Positions 25,266-38,140 of a DNA stretch of 64,000 bases are shown here, in pieces. The stretch lies in the NCBI GenBank assembly GCA_911728455.2, contig OU452231.1, positions 13,051,838-13,115,837 of the forward strand, given 5' to 3'. Each line of letters opens with the position of its first letter. Within the stretch, counting starts at the first letter, position 1. The notes under the pieces were generated by a model. The model did not search any database. It saw nothing but the letters and a program-made list of their open reading frames with translations, and was not told the DNA's origin. The translations under genes were made by a program, and so were the position numbers. The stretch comes from Marthasterias glacialis. Its lineage: Eukaryota > Echinodermata > Asteroidea > Forcipulatida > Asteriidae.

Positions 25266-25645
25266 GACCCATGCTTATACTTCATTGCGACTCAAAAGGT
25301 CGGACTTTGGTGACAGCTCTCCAAACCGCCCTATCCAGCATGAAGTTCTTGATGTCTTGTCCACTTACACCTGTGTCCTCTGCTAGTAGTTTGATGTAAT
25401 CTTTAGGGGGCTGGCCTTTTGATTTTTTGCCATGTTTGGGTTGCCATAGTAGAACCCTAGAGGCAGCCTCATCCCTGTTCCTTACACAGCGTCCTGCAAA
25501 TCTCAGTCTCCTACTTCTCAGCCTTTCGGAAATTGGCTCAAGTTTCCCCGTACAAGACCTTATTGGTGGTGTGTGTTTGCCATGGAACAATGAGTGCTTT
25601 GTGACCCGTAGGCCTGAAGATACCTGTGTTAGAAGAAGACGACGA
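25266..25645 (-). pseudogene. LINE retrotransposon C-terminal fragment
   Basis: The minus frame reads GLRVTKHSLFHGKHTPPIRS ... RSRRLRFAGRCVRNRDEAAS and PKHGKKSKGQPPKDYIKLLA, ending near WRAVTKVRPFESQ. The pattern LR..GH..R, K.G.PP..Y...L..DTG and R..W is typical of the region after the reverse transcriptase in non-LTR elements. Only about 100 codons remain and no RT core is present, so it is 5'-truncated and dead. Confidence 0.8.
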
Positions 25646-25654
25646 AGAAAAGTT

Positions 25655-25835
25655 TGACTCTAAGATGTGGGAGGATCAAGCACTAAACTAGGGAAACCCA
25701 CGGAATCATGTGGGGACTGAAGACCCAAATCCACGGGCAAGCCTCCGGTCCTAGGCAAGATTCGAACCGGGGCATGAATGCCCGTAGCATCACCATGACC
25801 GGCAGCGTATAAATGACGCTTGGTGGATGTAATTT
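25655..25835 (-). mobile_element. SINE-V (tRNA-derived), adjoining the LINE relic
   Basis: The minus strand has GGTTCGAATCTTGCCTAGG, then GTGGATTTGGGTCTTCAGTCC and CTCCCACATCTTA. The same body occurs at 28930-29160. Confidence 0.7.
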
Positions 25836-26164
25836 TATTATGTACGGGTAGTATGACTATAAGATGTTGAACATGAGAGAAGGGAATGACAATGGAGGCG
25901 AAATTCATCTTATCTTTTCAGAAATTGATCTTATCGATAAATGAATATACAGATGGGTACTACGTCTTAATAATAAACTATTTAATGTTATTTGACATGA
26001 AATGGTATTGGTTACCTCTGGACATGCAGACCGGACACATACGTTTTGACATAACATGATTTAAAGACAGAGAAAAATACGTCAGGCAAAAATAAAACTG
26101 TGTGTTTTTTTCACCAAGGTTAGAAACTGAGAAAGTAAAACATATTATGTCAAGCGGTGTCATT

Positions 26165-26345
26165 TTAAAACAGTGAAAAATAAACCAGATAACGACAGAA
26201 GAAGAAAATGAAAGAGATAAAAATGTGATGGTGATGAGAGGAAGGGGAATGAGGAAAATGAGAAGAGGGCAATAGGAAGGGGGAGGAGACGAAGAAGGGG
26301 GGTTCTATTATGAAGGCGGTGACGATAATCACGATGACGTAAGGA
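26165..26345. repeat. Purine-rich (GAA/GGA) tract
   Basis: The plus strand is almost all A/G over about 150 bp. The open frames here are compositional. Confidence 0.8.
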
Positions 26346-27504
26346 CAAGGGGAAGCCAATCAAGACGATGACACAATTCCAGAATCTTCAACACTGCTGC
26401 AAAATCTTTTACTAAATCTGTGGTGTCTTTGGCGGGGAAATTCATAAATCGCAAGCAGCACAAGGAAGCTGCCATGTTGGCAAATGGTTTACTCACAGAG
26501 ACATGGTGTGACCTTTGACCTATATACATGGACTGGGCAGTTAGAGAAAGTTTTGCCACCAGTAATTTTAAGCAATACTTGAAAAGGACGCGTGTCCACA
26601 CAAAATAGAAGATCCGGCTTATACAAAACTGCAGTCAATTTTTACAAAGCCATGAAAAATTAAACTGTCAAACGAAAATCTCCAATTAACTTCGCGTCAG
26701 TGTAAACTCATTGTCGTCAAACATTCCAACATTTTCAAAAATCTTCTCCTGCTTGTTGAACTGGGATGACAGGCGCATTAATATTCCATGACCTTGGGTC
26801 ATTGTTTGACATCACCGCGTATCGCGTCGCTTATCATGACCCGTGCCTAACGACAGCTTAAAGGGGGAAAAGGGGAACAACATTGGTAAGAACCAAATGT
26901 TGAACTTTGTAAAAAGGGTTACATTATTTGCTTTATACAAAACTTGTTAAAGCACTTTTATTTCCCTATTTTGCTCATCGCTTACTCAGTGATTTGTGCA
27001 CAGCAGCGTTTTAAACAGAAGTAAAAATTGTGCGTTTTCAACATTGTAAAGCACCATTCATACATAAAATTAGTACCTAAGAGCCTGTATTGTGAAAAAA
27101 CGTTCACATTTATTTTGTTAAAGATTTTTTTTTTTTGGAAATTACAAAGAAGTGTCAAAACCTAATTTTGTACTGTCCCTTTTTTAAAGGATGTGAAAAG
27201 ACCCGCTATTGGTTTTCTTTTAGTGGCTCCGTAACTACACCTCTTGTGGTAAAATGTGCATTAATTCGTTTATACCAGAATGAAACATCATATCATGAAC
27301 AGAAAAATACCGAATTCGTTATGGGTTTTTTTATGCGAAAATGTGTCGCGGTTCGTGTTTAATATAAATATGGATCTTCATCGTGTTCAACGATTTACGT
27401 TTTTTCCCATTTTGTTTTGCATTGCCGAATGATTTATTTTATTGACTTTTTTACTACCGTACGAAAGCGTAGAGCTGGCATACACAAGTTTGTTTTATTT
27501 CAAA

Positions 27505-27810
27505 GCTAAGTCGTACGTACGAGATAATAAATCGTACGTACGACATAGTAAGTCGAACGTACGAAATACTATAGTCTTACGTATGAGATAAAAAGTCGTA
27601 CGTAAGAGATGATAACGTAATATGTACGACAAATTAAGTCGCACGTACGATAAAAAAAACGTACGTACAACATAGTAAGTCGTACGTACGAAATAGTAAG
27701 ACGAGATGAAAAGTCATACGTACAAGATCATTACGGAGGTACGACGTAGAAAGTCGTATGTACGAGGTAATAACTTGCGACTTATCATCTCGCACGTACG
27801 ACTTACATTT
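27505..27810. repeat. Minisatellite of ~22-bp units with TCGTACGTACGA palindromes
   Basis: Units such as AAGTCGTACGTACGAAATAGT recur about 13 times with decay; the core (T)CGTACGTACGA is self-complementary. Confidence 0.9.
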
Positions 27811-28929
27811 GCCAAAATTGTTTTTTTACGTTGCAGCTCGAAGCTTCCGTACATTACGATCCCACAAAGGTTTATATTTTTCTCCTTTTTTTAAGGAAAC
27901 AATTGTTGACATTCTGGTTAACAGCAAGGTCCCTTCAAACAAGCAGAGTTGTTTCTTTCAACTTGCCAAACCGAGACAGTATTTTTTTCGAAAGGTTAAA
28001 TGGAAGGCAAACGATCACGCATGGGTTGAAATAGTTCACTTCACGCCTTAGAAGAGATCAAGGATTTCGGGTCGTTGTGATGTTAGTCGATGTTAAAGGC
28101 GTAATGCATCACGGTGCTGGGGGAGTATTCAATTAGCTTTCAACAAACCATTAAAACTGTTAAAAAAATCATTAAATTAGGGTGTCAGGTCCTCGAGGAA
28201 ACATCGAGAACCGTTTAAGTTTTATGCGCGTTGTTGTGTCCGTTTTTATTTGGCAAACTAAACTTAGAACCATTAGTGTTGGGTGGCAACTTTCTATCAC
28301 ATGACACTTTTTTTTGCGAAAATATTTTCTTTAGAAAATCGGTTCTAACATTAACTTTGAGCTTTTGGACTAAAAATCCTAAATTTTCCCCATTTTCAAT
28401 CATATGACCTATCCTACTTTCGAATTGTTCCAGTTTTGTGTACTTTGAGAGTTTTTTTTAGATGCTCACCGATAACTGAAGTCGTTTTTATTTACTGTCC
28501 TTTTATTATGGTCTTTTTCTTTGAACACTGCTGCTATTTTGTGAAGATAAAGAAAAATGCTTTGTCCAGTTCGTGTGTCGAATTACACCGTGTGGGCTGA
28601 TTATATCAAGTTCACAAGCTGGTGAACGGGCGCAAAATTATTGGTTCATGCGATGCGATTTAATTTTTTATTCTTAGTATTAATATCGCTAGTCATTCAA
28701 AAGCGCTCTTTCATAATAATAAATACAACTACATAGATCTAAACAAAAAAGAAAATGTGACTTTAAAGAGGTTTTTTGAACTCCTGGATTGAGTTTGTGC
28801 GTCTGAATGGATGTAGTTAAACGGTTTAAGTCTTTCAAGGCAGCTATTGTGAAAGTTCTTGTCTCCAGCTTTGGTACGGGTGTGTGGGTATGAACGATGG
28901 AAAGGCTCGGAGTTGGAGCGGATGTCACG

Positions 28930-29160
28930 TCCGGTTTATTCAGATTCGCTCAGTGGTTTCCCTGCCTTTCACCTCTGTAGACCCCGGTTCGAATCCCACC
29001 TCAGACCTGGAGCCTTGCAGTGTGGATTGGGTTTTCAGTCCCTACCTGATTGCATGGCTTTTGTTTTTTGCCCCGTTTGGGGTTTTCTCCCACATCTAAA
29101 ACTGAACATTCTTCGTCAATTCATCTTATCTTCAGACCTATATACGGGTTACAGTGCAAG
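28930..29160 (+). mobile_element. SINE-V copy
   Basis: B-box CGGTTCGAATCCCACC, then GTGTGGATTGGGTTTTCAGT and TTTTCTCCCACATCTAAAAC, matching the minus copy at 25655-25835. Confidence 0.7.
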
Positions 29161-29284
29161 GTTATTTTGATTTTTCATTACCAAAAAGAACGTTTACAAT
29201 AATCAACACTAGACTGCTATAGAATATCAAAATATTGCAAAGCTCCAAATACAAAAGAACGAACATTTCAGTCGCTCGCCCGAG

Positions 29285-29488
29285 TGGTGTTAGTTTGGCT
29301 CTTTTGAGAGTGAAATTTACTGTGCACCGCCCTTTTTTTGTAGTGAAATTGTAGCGAACTCCACTTTGATTCAGACTGAAAACAACGGTCTTTCACTATT
29401 CAAAAGAGTTGTCCGCCATATGGCTCTTTGCAAGAGTGGTGGCGGACAAAACGAGTGGGTTTTCTCTCTTTTACTTTTGGAGAGTGAC
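29285..29488 (+). mobile_element. MITE family E, copy 1
   Basis: GGCTCTTTTGAGAGTGAAA, GTCCGCCATATGGCTCTTTG and CTCTCTTTTACTTTTGGAGAG match the reverse complement of 41103-41351. Confidence 0.8.
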
Positions 29489-30733
29489 CAGCACCAATGC
29501 CGTGAGATGCATAGTTCACATCACTGGTCCCTCTGTGATTTTCATCAAAAGAATCCATCGTACTCCCAGCCATGCAGCCCTAAGGAATTAGGCCCAGGTC
29601 AAAGGTTAAAGTTCGAGGCAAAAGTGACACCTTGAAACGTGAACAGATATTAAGTAAATGGGACATTGTCTTACCCGAGCCATGTCAATCTATATGTCCC
29701 AAGCACGCTATCATTTAAACATACGTTCAGATAAGTCAATTGGCCACACTAATTAATCTTACTGTAGGCCTACCCTGATCTTATCACACCTTATTGTGTC
29801 ATTTAATTACTTGTTCTTAAGAGCCTGGAGGGTTCCTCAAACTCGCATCTGCTTGTCTTGCATACTCCTTTGTCTCGAACGTGGGATTGCTGAACGTTTA
29901 TATTCGAAGGTAATCCACGCGATTGTAAAATAAATATATATATTTTTTTACATTTTTTTGGTATCTAAAACCTTCCTTCAGATAAACCTAGTATCGGTTT
30001 GAATAATTTTCCTGAGTGATATTCCATCTCAAATACTGTCATGTGCAAGATTATTCGTCCTCTTCGCTCTGCTGGCTTATCCTTACTAACGCAAACTACT
30101 GTTTCTGCTTAGATTTTAGGGTCAAAAAGCCTTCACTTCAAGCTGACTCTGTTGTGATTTTTAAAAAACTCACTTGTTTGAATCTATATTGTTGTAACTT
30201 TACTCTATATATATATTTTTTGTTTTGTTCTATGCTCTGTGTTTATTGCGCATAGAGGCTCCTGCATTATGCGCTATATGAATGTCTCGTACTATTATTA
30301 TTACTGTCCCAAACACTCGGTTGTTAATTTAGTTTTCCAAAATCCCTTCATACCGTTTACCCGAGAACATGGCCGCCCATTTTGATGATGTTTTCGCAGG
30401 TTGGTTGCCTGATGTTCTGTTCTCTTTGCAAAGTGCTGGATTGGAATGAATGCATTCATCCGCGCAAACGAAAAGGTGATCGTAAACCGTGCGTTCCCGC
30501 CTAAATTGCCTTACGTGTGTGAAGGAAACAAAATCACGCCGACTTATCAAGAGCACGCGAGATTTACACACTCTGTTGTTTTAACTGTTGTTATCGGTTG
30601 GTGCTCAATATGCGTAATGGTTTAACAACCCACCCCCTTCCCCTTGTGTCTTTATTGTGTTCTGGGAATCTCAGTAATTCTGTAGAGTCAGTCATTCTTG
30701 TACCAAGAGGGGAACAGTGTGTTAGAGTATAGG

Positions 30734-31380
30734 AACATTTCGGGGAGGGGACGATTCCCTACAGCTGATATTACTGTTGTTTTACTATTGTTTTAATTCA
30801 TCTCCTTTTGCATTGTTTCTTTATACGTTTGATTACTTGGAATTCTTGCCAACTCTATAAAAAAGGAAGACTCATTATTCGTAACTGGCTTGGTATTTCT
30901 CTTTCTGAAGCACTGCCCTGCTACTCTTTGTAACTCCCGACCACCCAGATACGCCAACTACACAGGCCCCTCGTAATGTTTTTCACACAATCGAGATATG
31001 GAATTCATATATCAGTCTAACTCACACAGTGGTTTCAGGGTCCAGACGTGTTAAAGAATTAATAGCATGTTTGACGTATCAATGTTGTTGACCTTGTTTT
31101 GCTCCCTCTTCCACAAGAGACAACACTTCCGATTTCATTTTGAAACGACCAGAAAATCTGTTGTTGGAAGAAAATGTCTTCTTGTATGAGGGGACGATTC
31201 CCTACAGCTGTTATTACTGTTGCATTACTATTGTTTTAATTCATCTCCTCTCGCATTGTCTCTTACATTTGATTACTTGGAATTCTTGCCAACTCTATAA
31301 AAAGGCAGACTCATTATTCGTAACTGGCTTGGTATTTCTCTTTCTGACGCATTGCCCTGCTACTCTTTCTAACTTTCTAA
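30734..31380 (+). repeat. Direct ~195-bp duplication separated by ~255 bp
   Basis: 30734-30933 and 31186-31378 share GAGGGGACGATTCCCTACAG, GATTACTTGGAATTCTTGCC and TTATTCGTAACTGGCTTGGT with about 90% identity by eye. Possible LTR-like or segmental duplication. The 114-codon frame over the second copy has no known match. Confidence 0.85.
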
Positions 31381-31782
31381 CTGAAAGGTATGAGTTTATG
31401 AGTGTTTTTAGAAGACTTTATCGTAAAGTAAAGTTTACTCTGGTTTTTCAGTTTTTCAAGAAACATAACGATTATCCGTGCTGACATTCAGCGCCGCAGC
31501 TAGGGTTCGTGGCGCCCGGGGGCACGGTTAGAGGGTGGTGCCCCTTCTCTTACTTTGTCTTTGAAAATTTAAGCATTGTTTTGAGATAATGGTAATAGTT
31601 ATAGGCTTAGATATTAGTGACCATCCTGAAGGGGCACTTGCATAAAGGTAAATATCATCCTCGTAAAAGAAAACCAGTAACAACACGAAACTTTTTTGAA
31701 ACCTGGTCGATTTGGCACACCTTCCCCCACGGTGGCGTCCGTGCAGGGTACTCCCTGCGCCCCCCCAAAAAAAAACAACAAA

Positions 31783-31943
<161 letters not shown>

Positions 31944-32694
31944 TAGAACAAAACAACAACAACAACAACGATATTGCTGACAGTTTAGGACAAATGACTA
32001 TCATTTTTAAAATTGCTCTTTTACGGTTAAGCCATCAGTCGCCAGTTTCAAAACTTTGAGAGCGAAGGAACCGTGGTTAGATTACTGTAAAAGGTCTCGA
32101 TAAATATTCATTTCTTTTATTTCAGTTTCTTAAACTCATTATACTTTCTGGTTGGGAAATTTAAATGTTTGATAGTTTGATTGGTAATTACTTATTTTTT
32201 TTTTTTATTTGAGAGCTTAATCAAACATTGTGACCAATTATTATGTGAGAAAACAATATCCACCAATAGTAACTTTCTTATTCCGTTATGCCAAATTCCA
32301 AATGATACTTTGGCGATCCTGGCCTTGACAATCACACCTTGAAAGTTTATCAACTGATATTTCCGTAGAGAAACCTTATTAAGGATCTTAAGACGTAGCG
32401 GACATCAATTTTGATTTCTCATTAAGATAAACAATGATAAAAATGAAATGAAATACGACAACCTCTCAAGGAGTTCCGCATTGACAGGGTGGACGTTTAT
32501 TTTACATGACACTCATCAAGTGTACAGATGTGTCTCGTGAAATTACATCGTTACTTAAATTACCATCAGTAATTGGACGGGAGATGATGTTAGCGTAGGA
32601 AATAGTAACCCCAAGGTTGGTCTTTCACCTCATCTGCTAAGGCGACCTTTCCTTCCCCATTGGAGAAACCCCCCCCCCCCCCCGTATTGATGAT

Positions 32695-33030
32695 ATTTGT
32701 TGTGGCAGAGCGGTCTAGATCACCGGACTCAAGTTCTGGTGTTGTCGGCAGCAGAGTGTGGGTTCGAGTCCCGGTTGTGGCACTTGTGTCCTTGAGCAAG
32801 ACACTTTACCATACCGGATGGGACATTAAGCCGTAGGTCCCGTGTACTAGGATGGGTAGTGCATGTAAAAGAACCCAGAACACTTATCATGGAAGAGTAG
32901 GGGAATTACCCCGGTGTTTCTGGTTCGCTTAGCAAGCAACCTTTTTACAGGTTTCCTCAAGATGGTGAGTAATGAAGTTCACTTATGAGGCATTCTTGGT
33001 TTCATAACCAGAAATGTATAATAATAATAG
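32695..33030 (+). mobile_element. SINE-S, near-complete copy
   Basis: GTGGCAGAGCGGTCTAGATC (A-box-like), GGGTTCGAGTCCCGGTTGTG (B-box), CTTGTGTCCTTGAGCAAGAC, then GGGACATTAAGCCGTAGGTCC. It ends in an (ATAAT)/(ATC) simple tail. Confidence 0.85.
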
Positions 33031-33929
33031 TATTAATAACCATCATCATCATTAAAGATAACCTACAAAGTTGGCAACTGTCGGGGAAAATAGCAGTTTC
33101 AATCTGAATGCTCACTGATTATAAAGTTCATACCATTACCAATCCAAAAAAAGAGAATTGACTCTGTCTGAAATACTGTCAAAGTCGAGGACGTATAGCA
33201 ACTGCAGACCACACTAATCACCAGAGTTTATTTCGATTGCCCCAATCAAATTAAGCCCGATATGAACGTGCACAGAATTTGAACCTTGACCTACGAAGAT
33301 GATGAACCTTTTAAGGAATCTTCTTTCTTCCTGCTTGGTGCCGATTGAAAAAGGGAATTAATTCTCTCTGTCAAAAAACGAATGGTGTTTCCCGTTAACA
33401 CTATAAAAAAAATACACAGGTGCGTGGACGTCTATTCTGCTAATGAAGGGAGATTTTGAGATATCATAAAAACACCCATTTAACTACCGCGGCCTTTACA
33501 TAATAGATGGGGGAATGAGTGAATTGTCATGAGTAAAGATATGACAAGAAGGAGATTACAGATCTGCCATCGTCTCCTCATCACAGTCTCCCTCTTCACT
33601 CCTCTTTCAAGACAAGTGGAACAATGGAGAAAGAGACGGGCCGATGGGGGGGGGGGGGGGAGGGAGAAGGATGCGAGAAGCATAGACGGAGAGTAAAAAG
33701 GACGTATCTTAGCAAGCCAACGTGTCAAGTCGTTAAGATGGCCTCGTGCGCTAGATGTCACTTCTGTAGTCAGGCCAAGCCATGTAATTACCTGTTTAAT
33801 TGGCACCGTGCCCCACACCATCCATGCAAGCTTTGTATATACCAATTCATGCTCAACCCACCCCTCAAAAAAACCTCTTCCTCATCAAAAAACAAATATA
33901 TATATACACCCAAAAAAACTCACCGCCGT

Positions 33930-34180
33930 ATTTATAGAGAAGGTAAATTCGAGTTAATCAAACTCGATTTCACTTCATTAGATAGAATGAAATCCGTCTG
34001 GTAATTCGTCCGCGCGACCGTGGAATGAGATTGGCTCCCAGCGGGACCGGTAGGTGTTAACAGCCCATCCGGATTGGAGGGCAGTTTACTCGCATTTACC
34101 AAAAGGTTTCTGTTTATCCAACTAATTTTCATTAGGGCCCGGGTTCTCTTATTATTAAAAAGTAGGTCAAGCAAAAGTTT
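33930..34180. promoter_or_regulatory. Candidate regulatory block 5' of Tlx
   Basis: A unique, balanced stretch with AACTAATTTTCATTAGGGCCC (paired TAAT cores) and TTATTATTAAAAAG. No exon or repeat is recognised. Conservation is assumed, not shown. Confidence 0.3.
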
Positions 34181-34369
34181 ATGGGGGAGAAATGGCTATC
34201 GAAGCCTAGAGAAGTCACAATTTGTGATTTTGTTTTAGTGCTGGCAATGTTTATTTTCCCCAGAATAGATACGAAAGCCTATAAAATGATGAGGTTATCA
34301 CTGGGATTTCTTTCTAATCTGATGGATAGAGTGGGAAGAAAGAGGAAGAGTGTAAGTAGACAAAGTCAG

Positions 34370-34840
34370 GCTTCATCAAGAATTCATGAGGCGAAGATTG
34401 CTCGCCATCCGGCGGGGTTAACGCTCCCTTCCAGCGGCGAAAGACGATACGGCAAGACCCGCCGGGCAAGGACTCCGCACCGCGAGAAGGCAAAAAAAGG
34501 CAAGGGGGCCTGGAGGAGTTGAGTTGCCGTGTACAGCCGGCCGTGGACAGATATCTACGCTCCCTGCAAAACCCTCGTCTCCATTACCCGTCATAATCTC
34601 ATCGTTCATGAGCCAGAGAACGCGGAGATAGTGCCTGATCACACTTAATCTGTCAGCAGTTTATGAGGCCGCAAACTTCATTTTTAACTATGCTGACGTT
34701 TATGACTAGGGATGGATGGATTTTGTTCCCCTTCTTTTCTGGCACCGCCCGTTATCCAAATGTTTAGGAGATTGCAAATCTATTGGGAAATTGATACGGG
34801 GAACAAAGCAAGTGAGTTAAAAGACATGAATGAAATGAGT
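34370..34840. promoter_or_regulatory. Candidate regulatory block 5' of Tlx (second)
   Basis: A unique block with GC-rich start and AT-rich end. An overlapping plus frame (34181-34522) ends in Lys/Arg-rich sequence with no family match. Confidence 0.28.
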
Positions 34841-35057
34841 TAAACGCAGTCAGCTGCACGTGTTGAATGAGTTGATGTCTTCTCAATTATGGTTTTAGAT
34901 AGAGTGTAGTTCTATTTTAAACAAACAATCGATGAATAATCCACAAAGCAGGGCAAGTTGAGGACAAAAGGTATAACCACGGGTGACAATGAACCGTGTG
35001 ATAATCTCATCTGGAAATAGAGTGGTGGTTCTGAGATGATCCAGAAATGAGATAAGT

Positions 35058-35098
35058 CTTGACGTTTCGAGCAGTGCAGTCTGTTGGTCTTCAGGAGA
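35058..35098 (-). repeat. Dispersed GAAACGT motif, copy 3
   Basis: The minus strand reads CCTGAAGACCAACAGACTGC then ACTGCTCGAAACGTCAAG. It contains the strings CTGAAGA and GAAAC about 20 nt apart. Confidence 0.65.
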
Positions 35099-36179
35099 AA
35101 TGTAACCAGTGGTCCTACGTTGTTCGCGCATCACACGGACTCATCTTTTGTTTACAACATAAACAAACCACTGTCTGTCTGTATGGTTTTGTTTCTGTTT
35201 ACGTTCTGTTTGTTCATCAGGCATATCACCACAAACCCCGGCTTCTAGAAGATTCCTCCATACTTCTTTTGTGTTCTGTCTTAAAATGCATTGATTACTT
35301 CATAAAAATTCAATCTGGTTGGTTGTATACATGTGTTGTTTAGAAATTTTCATGCAGATGGAAATGTGATACTGAATTGAATATGTAATTATCATGGGCG
35401 GCGTCGAGTGTCACAATATGTAACTAGGTCGGCAAAAAGCAGCCCTTATTATGAAGAATGCGTGTACGTTTTGTTTTGGGGCAGCACAATTTATTTGTCA
35501 GTGATATGGGTATAAGGTTTAATGATGTGTTCAGTTGCAAATTATTGTATTTTTTGGCAGTGAAGGTCGCGCTTATTTCTTGTCGAAACTCCCGGATGTT
35601 AGTTTGAGAGAGAAAGCACTACATATTCAGGTTGATCTTGACTTTGAGAACAGCAAATACCGCATTAGTGGATTTCTGTCGTGGCATGTAGGGCCAAGAT
35701 CGAATACAAGGTGCTACATCTTGTGTCATGTTTCGTTTTAGAATTGCGTTTTTAAAAATCCAATCTGACTTCTAATTAGTGAGAAAAATGGCAAAGCTTT
35801 GTTTATTTCTGCATTTATTTCAACACAGGCGTGTATTGAGCGATCAGCTCGGAGCTTTTTTGTTGTTGAATAATTAATACATACAGTATAATTAAAGCAA
35901 CTAAAATTTGTTTTGCTTCTTTTCGAATAGTACATTTGAGAGACAGTATTATTTTGCTATTTCTTATATGTTTATTCAAGTGATCTGGAGTAGATTTATT
36001 TTTATTTTAACCAATATTTTTTTTGATCTTAATCAAATCCATATACGATTCGTCGTAAGCATTTCCCATTCATTAGTTTACTATTCATTTCTATTTTGCG
36101 AAAGAAGTTTTTTTTTTAACTTCCATGCGAAACAGTGCCCCACACAGGAAACAAATATATGGTTCCTACAATAAATTGT

Positions 36180-36450
36180 TAACATCCAATTAATTCAAAC
36201 GAAGTGTCTTTTGATTCTCCGGTGGACACCGTCACATTGATAACCTCTCGTCAGATCGGTAATGTACACGGACCATGTTGCACTTATTCCCCGATGCTGG
36301 ACCATCAATCACACGGTAACGGCCTCTCGAGTTTCTACCCAAGTCCGGAGCGACTCAATAAAAACCAGAGCGTCGACTCGGCTTGCACTATTTTAAACAC
36401 CTCGTGTGACAGGCGAATTAGTTCGTCTTTAAAGCATCTGCATTTAATTT
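36180..36450. promoter_or_regulatory. Candidate regulatory block, intergenic
   Basis: A unique stretch near 45% GC with CCAATTAATTC at its left edge and GCATTTAATTTG at its right. No gene recognised. Confidence 0.25.
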
Positions 36451-36899
36451 GTAAATAACTTGCGTTTTTTCCTCGTTGGTTGGTCACCGCCTGCCTGATT
36501 GTTTTCTTCTAAGAAAAGACATAAAGCTACACAATATCATAATGATTGTTTGAACAAATAACTATCCAAAATGGTACTTGTATCGAGAATTCATGTATTC
36601 AAGTTCTTTCTTTTTATAAAAGCGATGGTGAAATATTTGTATTGTTGTTTCTCAATACAAAAACGGACTTATCTTTTTAATAGAAACAAAAATAGTTGGG
36701 CAGTTTTCTCGAAAAAATAATGTTTGTGTAAACTTGATGTACAGAAGGATTCTGTGGAATGGCAGATTGGAACAGTGGTATAGGAAGACGATAAGGAGAT
36801 CTTGATGTAGGAGTGGTGATAAAGCATTCGACGTTGATAGAAATAGCAACAGATAGGATGTATGAAAGAATCCTGAGGTGCCAATGAAGACTGCCTGTG

Positions 36900-37190
36900 G
36901 ATGGAGAGAGCTTGACGATGATGCTGAGAAGGAGGTGGAGATTGTGGAAGAGGAAGATGAGCAGATTGGACAGTATAAGATACAAGAAACAAAGGAAGAC
37001 ACACGAGGATAGCAATGTGGATGGACATAGCCTAGGGGGCTACTTCCAACAGTATAGATGGACACAGCTTGGTGACGAGGATGAGAATGGGAACAATGTG
37101 GAGGGGGGGGGGGAGCTGAAGATGGAGAAGACGGCGGATGAGGGGAGTGGAGATTCAGGAGGGGGAGAGTCCACAGGCTTAACTTGAAAT
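36900..37190. repeat. Purine-rich degenerate GA/GGA tract
   Basis: The plus strand is rich in GAGGA and GATGA. Three minus-strand frames over 36652-37065 follow from the skew. Confidence 0.6.
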
Positions 37191-37756
37191 GATGGAGAAG
37201 ACTTGATCAAGTCTACATCTAACACTGTTTGGACAGCGAGAATAAGTTCTCATTAAACGAGGCATTTCCTTCCAGAGAATGCCCCTTTAAGAATAGTCCA
37301 TCTGAGTGACTCTAAGTGACAAAAGCTGACAGTATAACCAAATAACCAAGTCGTGTGGCTAATTAAACCGCTAAATCAGTAACGTAAGATAGATATATAT
37401 TACAGCAACTGCTGTGGGATTTATATGGGACTAATGTTAAAGGTGTTATACATCGCTGTTTTTTTTTTGTTTTGTTTTTGTTTTGTTTTTTCTCGAAAGA
37501 GTACCCTTACTGTCTAATTTTTTATCATTTCAAGAAACACGCCTCACAACAAATAATCTGTGAATATCTTTTCATCAAGGTGGGGATAAACACAGAATAT
37601 TCGCTTACGTTTTAGTAGCCTGCAGCGATTTGGCAAGTCTAAATATGAAAAGTTTGGGGGATTTTAAAAATACTTTTGTCGTGGAAGATGACAGTATTCC
37701 AGACAGAACTATTTCCTCACGCTAGGCGGCAGCAGACTTACCATGAAAATCTATCA

Positions 37757-38140
37757 TGGGGGTACCACACTAAATAAGTTCCCATAGCAACCGATGCTAA
37801 TATATTCAAAAATACTCAAAAAATATATTTAAAAGTCTCTCAGTCTCTTTTAACAAATCTAAGAAATTTGCTGACAACTAATTTTTTTTTTCACTTTTAG
37901 TAGGTTAACTTTAGAACTTTGGAGCTATTCTTATCCAAACTGAAAACACCCCTAAACGAGTAAACTGGCCAGACTCCATCTTGGAAAACTGTCCCTACGC
38001 GTATTAGAAAAATAGGGCCATGTTGAGTTAGTGTACCCAAAATGCTCCGGGTTGAAAGTCAACAACCCCATCAGGGGCACAATATTGGACCATTTTTCAA
38101 CAACCCATAAAGCCATTACCTTCTATTTGGTGTGGTCTGT
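37757..38140 (-). mobile_element. TIR element family A, copy 3
   Basis: Minus-strand copy with the same core phrases (GTTGACTTTCAACCCGGAG, CCAAGATGGAGTCTGGCC, TTTACTCGTTTAGGGGTG) and ends ACCACACTAAATAAG on the plus strand and a diverged CTATTTGGTGTGG. Confidence 0.85.

Noticed and set aside
31140-31484. 114-codon plus frame, possible gene fragment
   Set aside because: It lies across the second copy of a direct repeat; the first copy is not open in the same way and no domain is seen.
35535-35741. 68-codon plus frame with protein-like composition
   Set aside because: Short, no recognised domain and no flanking splice-consistent exon.
36652-37065. Three overlapping minus frames of 112-137 codons, Ser/Pro rich
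   Set aside because: Frames are open because the plus strand is a degenerate purine tract; no recognisable domain.
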